Source: an uncultured Anaerococcus sp. (GTDB lineage: Bacteria; Bacillota; Clostridia; Tissierellales; Peptoniphilaceae). From it: 8,668 nt of DNA. The notes below the pieces were generated by a model. That model saw only the letters and a program-made list of their open reading frames with translations. It searched no databases and was not told the origin of the DNA. The stretch spans positions 1 to 8,668 of the forward strand of contig CABQOK010000042.1 of assembly GCA_902465755.1 (NCBI GenBank). The letters are read 5' to 3'. Both the position numbers and the translations under genes were made by a program. Below are positions 1 to 6,274 of this stretch, one piece after another. The stretch's first letter is position 1. Each line of letters starts with the position of its first letter.

Positions 1-599
1 ATATCAACACTTTTAGCCCTTTCTAAACTAGATTTAACCATACTAGAGTCTATAAGCATTTCTTTTTGATTTATTGAATCAGCCTGAAATGGAGCATAGA
101 AGAAGGAAGGATCACAAGAATATTTTTTCGAGAGGTCAAAACAAATACGATTTGAATGCAGTGAATCATTTTTTAAATCTACTCCACCTACCAATGGAGT
201 AATGAAATCAAAATTAGTTAATATATAATTTGCACATTTTGAAAATTCGTAGACTGCATTACCTAGACCTAGTCCAATTTTTAATTTTTCATCTCTCTTT
301 TGCTCTATATAATCAGCACATATTACACCAATATCATGGAGAGGATTTTTTGAATTTTTCGGGGCTATAAATAAATTATTAATTGGATATTTATCTTTAA
401 GATTGTTTACTAAATCTCTTGTGCCCGAATTCTTTTTTAGAATAGATATTTTAATTATACCTAAGTCTTTACCTTCTTGAAGTAGTGTTGAAATTGTAGG
501 CCTAGAAAGATTGAGTTTCTTGGAAATATAAGTTTGTGTTTTATTTTCTTCATAGTACATACTAGCAACTTTTACTATTAAATCTAATCTATCTGACAA
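1..599 (-). CDS. SorC-family sugar-responsive transcriptional regulator, partial (C-terminus beyond the window)
   Basis: About 199 residues are visible of a family usually near 310-320, so roughly a third is missing at the window edge. I translated it from the reverse strand with a TTG start at 599-597. GGAGG lies seven bases upstream (complement of 607-611) and no other start fits, because the next ATG falls inside the DNA-binding domain. Residues 5-53 form the N-terminal helix-turn-helix typical of SorC proteins: a VASMYYEENKTQ segment, then LNLSRPTISTLL, then GIIKISI. From about residue 60 the sugar-binding domain begins, with KIGLGLGNAVYEF (107-119), ITPLVGGV (133-140) and an APFQAD segment (169-174), all typical positions for this fold. 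The family binds phosphorylated sugars or sugar-like effectors and regulates adjacent catabolic operons. It is divergent from the permease-dehydrogenase operon and almost certainly controls it. The effector cannot be named from sequence. Confidence 0.88.
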   Translation of the reverse strand, partial: MSDRLDLIVKVASMYYEENKTQTYISKKLNLSRPTISTLLQEGKDLGIIKISILKKNSGTRDLVNNLKDKYPINNLFIAPKNSKNPLHDIGVICADYIEQKRDEKLKIGLGLGNAVYEFSKCANYILTNFDFITPLVGGVDLKNDSLHSNRICFDLSKKYSCDPSFFYAPFQADSINQKEMLIDSSMVKSSLERAKSVD

Positions 600-624
600 G
601 AAATCACCTCCATTTTATTATAAT

Positions 625-633
625 ATTATACCA
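625..633 (-). promoter_or_regulatory. Extended -10 promoter element of the SorC-type regulator gene
   Basis: On the minus strand the sequence reads TGGTATAAT, a perfect TATAAT (630-625) with the TG extension one base upstream. Transcription would start near 618, giving a leader of about 20 bases that contains the GGAGG site. No good -35 hexamer lies 17 bases upstream; the region is simply A/T-rich and adjoins the first operator-like site (652-665). A bound regulator could therefore repress its own promoter. The element is seen directly; promoter activity and autoregulation are inferred. Confidence 0.6.
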
Positions 634-651
634 TAAATTAAATTTTTTTAA

Positions 652-665
652 TTTACAAATGTAAA
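652..665. promoter_or_regulatory. Operator-like inverted repeat 1
   Basis: The sequence TTTACA-AA-TGTAAA is a perfect 6-bp inverted repeat around two bases. A near copy follows at 671-684, differing at one base, with 19 bp between their starts (about two helical turns). The site lies between the divergent promoters and next to a SorC-family regulator gene. It is the best candidate binding site for that regulator. Binding is inferred from position and symmetry. Confidence 0.6.
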
Positions 666-670
666 AGTAC

Positions 671-684
671 TTTACAAATATAAA
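671..684. promoter_or_regulatory. Operator-like repeat 2, overlapping the operon -35 box
   Basis: TTTACAAATATAAA repeats site 1 with one substitution (G to A at the tenth base), which weakens the symmetry of its right half. Its first six bases are also the -35 hexamer of the rightward promoter, so occupancy here would block RNA polymerase directly. Together with site 1 this gives a paired arrangement on roughly the same helix face, as expected for an oligomeric regulator such as SorC proteins. Confidence 0.55.
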
Positions 685-699
685 AAATGATGTTATATT
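671..699 (+). promoter_or_regulatory. Sigma-A-type promoter of the six-gene operon
   Basis: A TTTACA -35 hexamer (671-676; consensus TTGACA) is followed after exactly 17 bases by TATATT (694-699; consensus TATAAT). A TG at 691-692 makes it an extended -10. The predicted start site is near 705-707, leaving a leader of about 80 bases before the permease ATG at 790. No terminator hairpin or recognisable riboswitch is visible in that leader, so control probably acts at initiation through the overlapping operator-like sites. Confidence 0.72.
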
Positions 700-706
700 A
701 ATTATA

Positions 707-716
707 GTAGTACTAC
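707..716. repeat. Perfect 10-bp palindrome at the predicted transcription start
   Basis: GTAGTACTAC is its own reverse complement and lies just at or after the predicted operon start site. It differs in sequence from the TTTACA/TGTAAA pair. It could be a further operator half, a binding site for another regulator, or chance in A/T-rich DNA. No function is assigned. Confidence 0.35.
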
Positions 717-789
717 ACAAGAATAAGTTTATTAATATTTTAAAGAAAAACTCTGACTATTTATAGGTAAAACGAATAATGGAGGATAT

Positions 790-2049
790 ATGTCTATATT
801 TAATTCTATAATCAGTATGGGAGCGATAGTTATGATGCCTATCATATTTTTCATACTAGGTTTAATTTTTAAAGTTGGAGTTGGGAAATCGTTTAAGGCT
901 GGAATGACAGTAGGAATAGGCTTTACTGGAATTAATATGGTTGTTTCCTTACTGTTAGAATCATTAGGACCTGCGGCAGAGGATATGGTTAATAGATTTG
1001 GTCTTGAACTAAATGTGATTGATGTCGGTTGGGCTACTGGGGCTGCAATAGGATGGGCATCGCCTTTGATTCCATTTATAGTGTTGGGAGCTATATTGTT
1101 AAATTTAGTCTTACTATTAATTAATAAAACGAAAATTATAAATATAGATATTTTCAATTATTGGTTAATTTCTTTAGTAGGAACAATAGCTTACAATATC
1201 ACTAATTCGATGGTGATTGGAGTAGTAGTTGCTTTGCTCTTATATTTGATATCCTTTATAATTGGAGATTTAACTGCAAAGCCTATACAAGAAATGTATA
1301 AGATTAAAGGTGTAGCATTTGTACATGCTACCTGTGGAATATATGTGCCTATAGGCATCCTTGTAAACAAAATTGTTGAATCGATACCAGGTGTAAAAAA
1401 TATACAATTGGATCCTGAAAGGATTAGCAATACTTTAGGAATATTAGGAGAGCCAGTTTCTTTAGCTACAATATTAGGCATAGGATTAGGATTTCTGGCG
1501 GGATGGCCAGTAACTGAAATTCTACCATTAGCAGTTAAGGTAGCAGCAGTAATGGTTCTACTACCTAAAATGGTAGAAGTAACGGTAGAAGGTGTGATGA
1601 TAATTAGAAATTCAGCGGAAGATTATATGAAAAAGTTATTTCCAGGACGAGAATTCTATTTTGGTATGGATACAGCACTATTGATTGGTGAACCTTCAAT
1701 AATAGCAACAGCTTTGCTATTAATACCAACTGCTTTGCTTTTAGCTATGATTCTACCAGGTAATAGAATGCTTCCTTTCACAGATTTAGCATCCATAGTA
1801 TTTGTAATATCAATGGTTGCTCCATTTTGTAAGAGAAATATGTTCAGGATATATTTGACTGGGATAGTGATTCTAATTATTAGTCTGTATGCTTCATCAT
1901 CATTAAGTCAATATTATACTCAAGCAGCAGAAATAGCAAATGTAAGTGTAGCAGGTGCTAGTGGACAAGAACTTGGAAATCTAGTTTCTCCGTATAATAC
2001 ACCGGTTGGATGGATTCTAATAAAACTAGCAGAATTATTTGTTAAATAA
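790..2049 (+). CDS. PTS galactitol-type EIIC permease (ascorbate-galactitol superfamily)
   Basis: This 419-residue, very hydrophobic integral membrane protein resembles the GatC/SgcC type of EIIC; E. coli GatC is about 450 residues. Such proteins carry a polyol or sugar across the membrane, normally coupled to phosphorylation by EIIA and EIIB. Family-like segments are GIGFTGIN (42-49), LGPAAEDMVNRFG (59-71), VIDVGW (76-81), a GEPV motif at 220-223 and a GEPS motif at 300-303 leading into IIATALLLIP, then ILPGNRMLPFTDLA. The ATG is preceded by GGAGG at 781-785 with a short four-base spacer; an in-frame stop at 754-756 and no ATG, GTG or TTG in between exclude an earlier start. It is the first gene of the operon. 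No EIIA or EIIB gene lies in the operon or elsewhere in the window, so phosphotransfer partners must act in trans or be absent. The substrate is not determinable; a polyol, pentose or hexose derivative is plausible. Confidence 0.9.
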   Translation: MSIFNSIISMGAIVMMPIIFFILGLIFKVGVGKSFKAGMTVGIGFTGINMVVSLLLESLGPAAEDMVNRFGLELNVIDVGWATGAAIGWASPLIPFIVLGAILLNLVLLLINKTKIINIDIFNYWLISLVGTIAYNITNSMVIGVVVALLLYLISFIIGDLTAKPIQEMYKIKGVAFVHATCGIYVPIGILVNKIVESIPGVKNIQLDPERISNTLGILGEPVSLATILGIGLGFLAGWPVTEILPLAVKVAAVMVLLPKMVEVTVEGVMIIRNSAEDYMKKLFPGREFYFGMDTALLIGEPSIIATALLLIPTALLLAMILPGNRMLPFTDLASIVFVISMVAPFCKRNMFRIYLTGIVILIISLYASSSLSQYYTQAAEIANVSVAGASGQELGNLVSPYNTPVGWILIKLAELFVK

Positions 2050-2071
2050 AGGTTTATTACAGGAGGAAGCA

Positions 2072-3100
2072 ATGAAAATTATAGGTATTGGAGATTTACT
2101 TATCCCGAAAAAATATATAGAGAAAGCATTTAAAGTTTTTTCTGACAGAGGGGATATCTTAGAGACAATTCAATGGGATGTAGGAGATTATGAAAATCTT
2201 CAAAATATTAACTTAAAAATCGAACAAAATGGATCTAACTCGATAGATATTGATGATAGTATTATTGAAAAATTAACAGATGCAGATGTGATTATTACTC
2301 AATTTTTCCCTATAAATAAGAAAATAATAGATAGATGTAAGAATCTAAAAATAATTGGAGTTCTTAGGGGAGGATTTGAAAATATTGATGTAGAATATGC
2401 TACAAAAAATAATATTCTTGTTTATAATACACCAGGAAGAAATTCAAATGCAGTAGCAGATTTCACAGTCGGTATGATTCTGGCAGAAGTCAGAAATATT
2501 GCAAGGGCCCACTTAGAACTTAAGAATGGAAATTGGATTAAGGATTATCCTAACAAGGGATATATATATGATCTTGATGAAAAGACAGTAGGTATTATAG
2601 GATTTGGGGAAATAGGAAGGAAAGTTGCGAAAAGACTTAATGCGTTTAACATGAACATTCTAATTTATGATCCTTATGTAACCGAATATCCTGATTATGT
2701 TAAAAAAGTAGAACTAGATGAGCTTTTGACAGACTCACATTTTGTTAGTCTACACTCCAGATTAAGTAAAGATAACAAACATATTATAAATGAGAAGACA
2801 TTAGATATGATGAGAAAGGATTCTTATCTAATAAATACTGCAAGATCTGGTTTAGTTGATGAAAAAGCATTATATAAAGCTCTGAAAGAAAATAGAATTT
2901 TAGGTGCTGCATTAGATGTTTTTGATAAGGAGCCTGCAGGAGCTGATTATCCACTTATAAATTTGGACAATGTAACAGTAACTCCTCACTTAGCAGGAGG
3001 AAGTACAGATGCATTTACTAACTCGCCAAAGATACTAGCTAAAGAAATGTTAGACGATATAGAAAGTAAAAATTCACGATTTATTGTAAATAAAGGATAA
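2072..3100 (+). CDS. D-2-hydroxyacid dehydrogenase, NAD(P)-dependent (operon copy 1)
   Basis: This 342-residue cytoplasmic oxidoreductase would interconvert a D-2-hydroxyacid and a 2-keto acid. The Rossmann motif GFGEIG is at 177-182, and the acidic residue D200 in YDPYV suggests NAD. The catalytic triad of the family is complete: R258 (NTARSGLV), E287 (DVFDKEP) and H306 (TPHLAG). The substrate-side loop reads LRGGFENID (98-106). It lacks the C-terminal ACT domain of many serine-pathway phosphoglycerate dehydrogenases, so a SerA label would be misleading. I start it at the ATG at 2072, five bases after AGGAGG (2061-2066). An in-frame ATG at 2039 would add 11 residues but overlaps the permease end and has no comparable site. 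It lies 22 bases after the permease. A diverged paralogue ends the operon at 6275-7333. The true substrate, possibly a sugar acid or a phosphorylated one, is unknown. Confidence 0.9.
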   Translation: MKIIGIGDLLIPKKYIEKAFKVFSDRGDILETIQWDVGDYENLQNINLKIEQNGSNSIDIDDSIIEKLTDADVIITQFFPINKKIIDRCKNLKIIGVLRGGFENIDVEYATKNNILVYNTPGRNSNAVADFTVGMILAEVRNIARAHLELKNGNWIKDYPNKGYIYDLDEKTVGIIGFGEIGRKVAKRLNAFNMNILIYDPYVTEYPDYVKKVELDELLTDSHFVSLHSRLSKDNKHIINEKTLDMMRKDSYLINTARSGLVDEKALYKALKENRILGAALDVFDKEPAGADYPLINLDNVTVTPHLAGGSTDAFTNSPKILAKEMLDDIESKNSRFIVNKG

Positions 3101-3103
3101 CAT

Positions 3104-3862
3104 ATGGATTTGAGTATAAAAGGAAAAAAAGTCATTATAACAGGATCTAGCAAGGGAATAGGATTTGCAATCGCGAAACTTTACAGTATTGAAGGAGCTA
3201 AAGTTCTTATAAGTTCAAGAAGTAAGAATGATTTAATAGAAGCTAAGAATGAAATAGAAGAAGTGTCAAATAATGAAATTTTTTATCAAACTTGTGATTT
3301 GATGGAGAAAAACGGAACAGAAAATTTCTTCTTAAAAGCTTTAGATAAACTTGGTGGAGCAGATATACTTATAAACAATGCTGGAATATGGCCTAAATCA
3401 TACGTGGTAGATATGGAAGATGAAGAGTTTGAGAAAACGTTATATCTAAATTTAGAAGTTCCATATATACTTTCTAAAATGTTTGTAAATTATCTAATAG
3501 ATAATAATAAAAAAGGAAAAATAATAAATGTAAGTTCTCAGGCTGCTTTTAATGGATCAACTACAGGGCATGCTCATTATGCAGCATCTAAGGCAGGGTT
3601 AATAACATTTATGAAGTCTTTAGCTAGAGAAGTGGCCCAATATGGAATTACAATCAACTCGGTAGTTCCTGGAATTGTAAATACGGATATGATGAGAGAT
3701 AAATACTTAGCTAACAAAAGTTATTATGATAAAAGAATTCCAATTGGAAGGATAGCAGAGAAAGAAGATATAGCTAATGTTGTGTTATTTTTAGGATCAA
3801 AACTGTCTGATTATATGACAGGGTCCAGTATAGATGTGACAGGTGGAATGATAATGAGGTAA
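3104..3862 (+). CDS. Short-chain dehydrogenase/reductase (classical SDR)
   Basis: This classical SDR has 252 residues, a standard length, and would oxidise or reduce a hydroxyl/keto group on a sugar, polyol or sugar acid. Visible motifs are TGSSKGIG (13-20, cofactor loop), NNAG (91-94), the active-site N116, S145 in NVSSQAA, and Y159 and K163 in HYAASK, so the catalytic tetrad is intact. K17 in the glycine-rich loop and R39 after the second strand suggest NADP(H) preference; this is a family rule, not proof. The C-terminal segment (MTGSSIDVTGGM) is typical. It starts three bases after the preceding stop, with an AAAGGA ribosome binding site inside the end of the previous gene. In a catabolic operon it probably interconverts a polyol and ketose or a hydroxy and keto position. 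The family is too broad for substrate assignment. Confidence 0.9.
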   Translation: MDLSIKGKKVIITGSSKGIGFAIAKLYSIEGAKVLISSRSKNDLIEAKNEIEEVSNNEIFYQTCDLMEKNGTENFFLKALDKLGGADILINNAGIWPKSYVVDMEDEEFEKTLYLNLEVPYILSKMFVNYLIDNNKKGKIINVSSQAAFNGSTTGHAHYAASKAGLITFMKSLAREVAQYGITINSVVPGIVNTDMMRDKYLANKSYYDKRIPIGRIAEKEDIANVVLFLGSKLSDYMTGSSIDVTGGMIMR

Positions 3863-3864
3863 TT

Positions 3865-4740
3865 ATGGGATTATATGATTTAAAAACAATTTTACAGAAA
3901 GCAAGAGAAGAAAAATATTGTGTACCTGCATTTGATGCTTCAACTATAAATATGGCACAAGCGATCATTGAAGCAGCTGAAGAAGAAAATTCGCCAGTAA
4001 TAATTATGGGACTTAAGGTAGACCTAGAAGGAGAAATGCTTAATTACTGGATTAACTCTGTGCGAGATATGGGGGAAAAAGCAAGTGTCCCAGTGTGCAT
4101 ACATTTAGATCATGCGGTAGACATGGATTTACTTAAAAAGTGTTGCGATATTGGATTCACATCTGTAATGATAGATGCTTCGACGAAAGAATTTGAAGAA
4201 AATATTAAAACAACTAAAGAAGCAGTAGATTATGCTCACGCTAGAGGTGTGAGTGTTGAGGCTGAGTTGGGACATGTTGGAGATGGAATTGTATCTGGTA
4301 AAGAAAATCCTGATGCCAAAGAGGGAGATATAGAAGACACACTAACAAATCCAGAAGATTTAAAAGAGTTCGTAGATCAAACTAAGGTCGACTGTTTAGC
4401 TGTAGCTGTAGGAACTCAACATGGTGTATATATAGCAAAACCAAAATTAGATTTTGAAAGACTAAATGAATTAAACGAAATATCTGAAGTTCCTTTGGTA
4501 CTACATGGTGGTTCAGGGACACCTGATGATCAATTGCAAAAAGCTATTGAACTTGGGGTATGTAAGTTAAATATTTATTCAGAGATTCTTAATGCTTATT
4601 ATTCAGAAATGAAAAAACAACTAAATGAAACAGAAAATATGTCTATATGGGTTTCAGTAGCAGATAAAAGACCTATTGAAAGAATGAAGGAAGTTGTTAA
4701 AGAGAAGATTAGAGTTTGCTCAAGCTCAGGAAGAGCTTAA
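3865..4740 (+). CDS. Class II (zinc-dependent) ketose-bisphosphate aldolase, GatY/FBA-like
   Basis: This 291-residue cytoplasmic aldolase belongs to the fructose/tagatose-bisphosphate aldolase family, which reversibly cleaves ketose phosphates to DHAP plus an aldehyde. Catalytic D82 and zinc ligand H83 sit in HLDHA. E134 is in VEAELGHVG. Further zinc ligands are H186 (VGTQHGVY) and H214 (LHGGSG). Overall length and the SSSGRA C-terminus fit the GatY-like group. The phosphate-site segment reads LNIYSE (235-240), where relatives I remember have N-V-A/N-T-E or N-I-D-T-D, so a bulky Tyr occupies a position usually small or acidic. This could mean a substrate other than fructose or tagatose bisphosphate. 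It begins two bases after the SDR stop, with GAGG at 3856-3859 five bases upstream. Its place just before the kinase suggests that it cleaves a phosphorylated product of the pathway. Confidence 0.9.
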   Translation: MGLYDLKTILQKAREEKYCVPAFDASTINMAQAIIEAAEEENSPVIIMGLKVDLEGEMLNYWINSVRDMGEKASVPVCIHLDHAVDMDLLKKCCDIGFTSVMIDASTKEFEENIKTTKEAVDYAHARGVSVEAELGHVGDGIVSGKENPDAKEGDIEDTLTNPEDLKEFVDQTKVDCLAVAVGTQHGVYIAKPKLDFERLNELNEISEVPLVLHGGSGTPDDQLQKAIELGVCKLNIYSEILNAYYSEMKKQLNETENMSIWVSVADKRPIERMKEVVKEKIRVCSSSGRA

Positions 4741-4756
4741 ATAGTTAGGAGTAAAA

Positions 4757-6274
4757 ATGAGGTACTTGATAGGAATAGATGCAGGAAATACGTCGAGTAA
4801 AGTAGTTTTGTTTGATGAACTTGGTGAAATTATTTCATCAAGTTCCACCTCATCAATGAGATTTGAAAGAAGAGCCGATAAACTAGAAGAATTTGATTTA
4901 TCAGTATTATGGAATCTTATAAGCGATTGTATCAAAAGGGTGATTGATAATTCTGGGGTAGATTCTAAAGATATAAAAGGAATAGGCGTTACTTCTTTTG
5001 GTAATGGTCTTGTATTTTTAGGAAAAGATGGAGAAATTATAGCACCAGGTGTATTTTCTAATGATTACAGAGCAAATAATATAATTGAACTATACGATAA
5101 AGAAGGAAGCTTAGATAAAATAAATAATATCGTAAAAGGTGACTTATTTGCAGGTGAACCAGGACCTCTTTTAAGATGGTACAAAGAGTACGACATTCCA
5201 ACGTATGAGAAGATTGAGTCAATATTAATGTTTAAAGACTACATAATGTACAAATTGACTGGGGAATTTGCAACCGACTTAAATTGTTTTGGAGGTTCCT
5301 TTATGGTAGACCTTGAAACGGGAGAATACTCCAAAGAACTTATGCAGCTTTATGGAATAGAGGACTTATGGCATGCTCTTCCGAAACTTGCAAAGAAGCC
5401 AACTGATGTAATAGGATATATTACTCCTAAATCATCTGAAGAAACAGGGCTTAATGAAGGAACTCCTGTAGTTGCAGGTATGATGGATATATTATCTTGC
5501 TTGGTGGGTTCAGGTGGTACAGATGACGATGTATATACATTGATTGCGGGCTCATGGTGCATAAATGAGACTCATTCGAATAGAATCATAGAGGGTGCAT
5601 CATCAAATATGCCTTATATAAATGAAGGAGAGTACCTTAACTGTTCATACACTGGGTCTTCAGGGTCAAATTATGAATGGTTTAATAAAATTTTAGGAGA
5701 TAGGGCAAAAAATATTGCATCAGAGCAGGGGAGAAGTCACTACAAAGTTCTAGATGAAATGATTGAAAAAATAAATCCAGCAAAGGCAAAGGTATTTTAT
5801 AGCCCTTTCATTGCACAGCCTTCAATACATCAAAATGCTAAGGCTAATTTCATAAATATAGGGTTGAATACTACTTATGAAGAATTAGTATATTCATTGG
5901 CAGAAGGAACAGGTTTTATTCATAAGCAGCACGTTGATTTTTTGAGAGACGCTAATTTACCTCTTAAGGAAATAAGACTTACTGGAGGTACCTCTAAGTC
6001 TAAGACCTGGAATAAATTGTTCGCAAATATATTACAATCACCAATTGTAGGAGTTGATTGCGAAGAAACAGGTGCTCTAGGAGCGGCGATAGTTGCTGGT
6101 ATTGGGTCTGGGGTTTATAAAGGCTATAATGATGCTAAAAATAAAGCTGTTAAATTGTTAGATCCAATTTACCCAGATGAAAAAAGGAAGAAATTGTATG
6201 AGAGAAGATTCAAAGAATGGCAATCTATCAATAAGGCTATGGAGTCCTATTGGGATGTTAGAGGAAAATTTTAA
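4757..6274 (+). CDS. FGGY-family carbohydrate kinase, L-xylulose/3-keto-L-gulonate kinase-like
   Basis: This 505-residue ATP-dependent sugar kinase would phosphorylate a ketose, polyol or keto-sugar acid in the cytoplasm. The first phosphate-binding motif GIDAGNTSSK is at 6-15. The catalytic Asp is D244 in VVAGMMD. The C-terminal domain has the TGG motif (409-411) and EETGALGAA (436-444) of the nucleotide site. By recollection it aligns well with E. coli LyxK: the VTSFGNGLVFLGKDG, FSNDYRA and PLLRWYKE segments match ISAQGKGLFLLDKND, SSDRRA and SLLRWLKE. LyxK acts on L-xylulose and 3-keto-L-gulonate. Autoinducer-2 kinase-like and rhamnulokinase-like relatives remain possible. AGGAG at 4747-4751 precedes the ATG by five bases, 16 bases after the aldolase. 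Its presence beside a PTS-type permease is odd, because PTS substrates normally arrive already phosphorylated. Confidence 0.88.
   Translation: MRYLIGIDAGNTSSKVVLFDELGEIISSSSTSSMRFERRADKLEEFDLSVLWNLISDCIKRVIDNSGVDSKDIKGIGVTSFGNGLVFLGKDGEIIAPGVFSNDYRANNIIELYDKEGSLDKINNIVKGDLFAGEPGPLLRWYKEYDIPTYEKIESILMFKDYIMYKLTGEFATDLNCFGGSFMVDLETGEYSKELMQLYGIEDLWHALPKLAKKPTDVIGYITPKSSEETGLNEGTPVVAGMMDILSCLVGSGGTDDDVYTLIAGSWCINETHSNRIIEGASSNMPYINEGEYLNCSYTGSSGSNYEWFNKILGDRAKNIASEQGRSHYKVLDEMIEKINPAKAKVFYSPFIAQPSIHQNAKANFINIGLNTTYEELVYSLAEGTGFIHKQHVDFLRDANLPLKEIRLTGGTSKSKTWNKLFANILQSPIVGVDCEETGALGAAIVAGIGSGVYKGYNDAKNKAVKLLDPIYPDEKRKKLYERRFKEWQSINKAMESYWDVRGKF

Noticed and set aside
764..780. Possible catabolite-control (cre) site in the operon leader around GGTAAAACGAATAAT
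   Set aside because: Aligned on its CG it fails the required TGNAANCG left half and lacks the CA on the right.
706..789. Riboswitch or antitermination structure in the operon leader
   Set aside because: The leader is about 80 bases with only weak A/T stems (for example AATAA/TTATT near 722-733) and no terminator hairpin before the permease.
732..1157. Minus-strand open frame opposite the start of the permease gene
   Set aside because: It lies almost entirely antisense to a well-supported membrane protein and has low-complexity composition; it is a shadow frame. The same applies to the minus-strand frames near 1191-1481, 3774-3968, 4726-4935 and 5350-5562.
1361..1370. TTGTAAACAA, resembling the operator half-sites
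   Set aside because: It lies inside the permease coding sequence, lacks the full TTTACA-N2-TGTAAA pattern, and such words are expected in this A/T-rich DNA. A TTTGTAAA at 3482-3489 in the SDR gene is rejected for the same reason.
2039..2071. In-frame upstream ATG that would lengthen the first D-2-hydroxyacid dehydrogenase by 11 residues
   Set aside because: It overlaps the end of the permease gene and has no good ribosome binding site, while the ATG at 2072 has AGGAGG five bases upstream and begins with a normal family N-terminus.
2072..3100. Labelling this gene (or 6275-7333) serA, phosphoglycerate dehydrogenase
   Set aside because: The fold matches, but neither protein has a regulatory ACT domain, there are two copies in a sugar-catabolic operon, and no serine-pathway gene is nearby.
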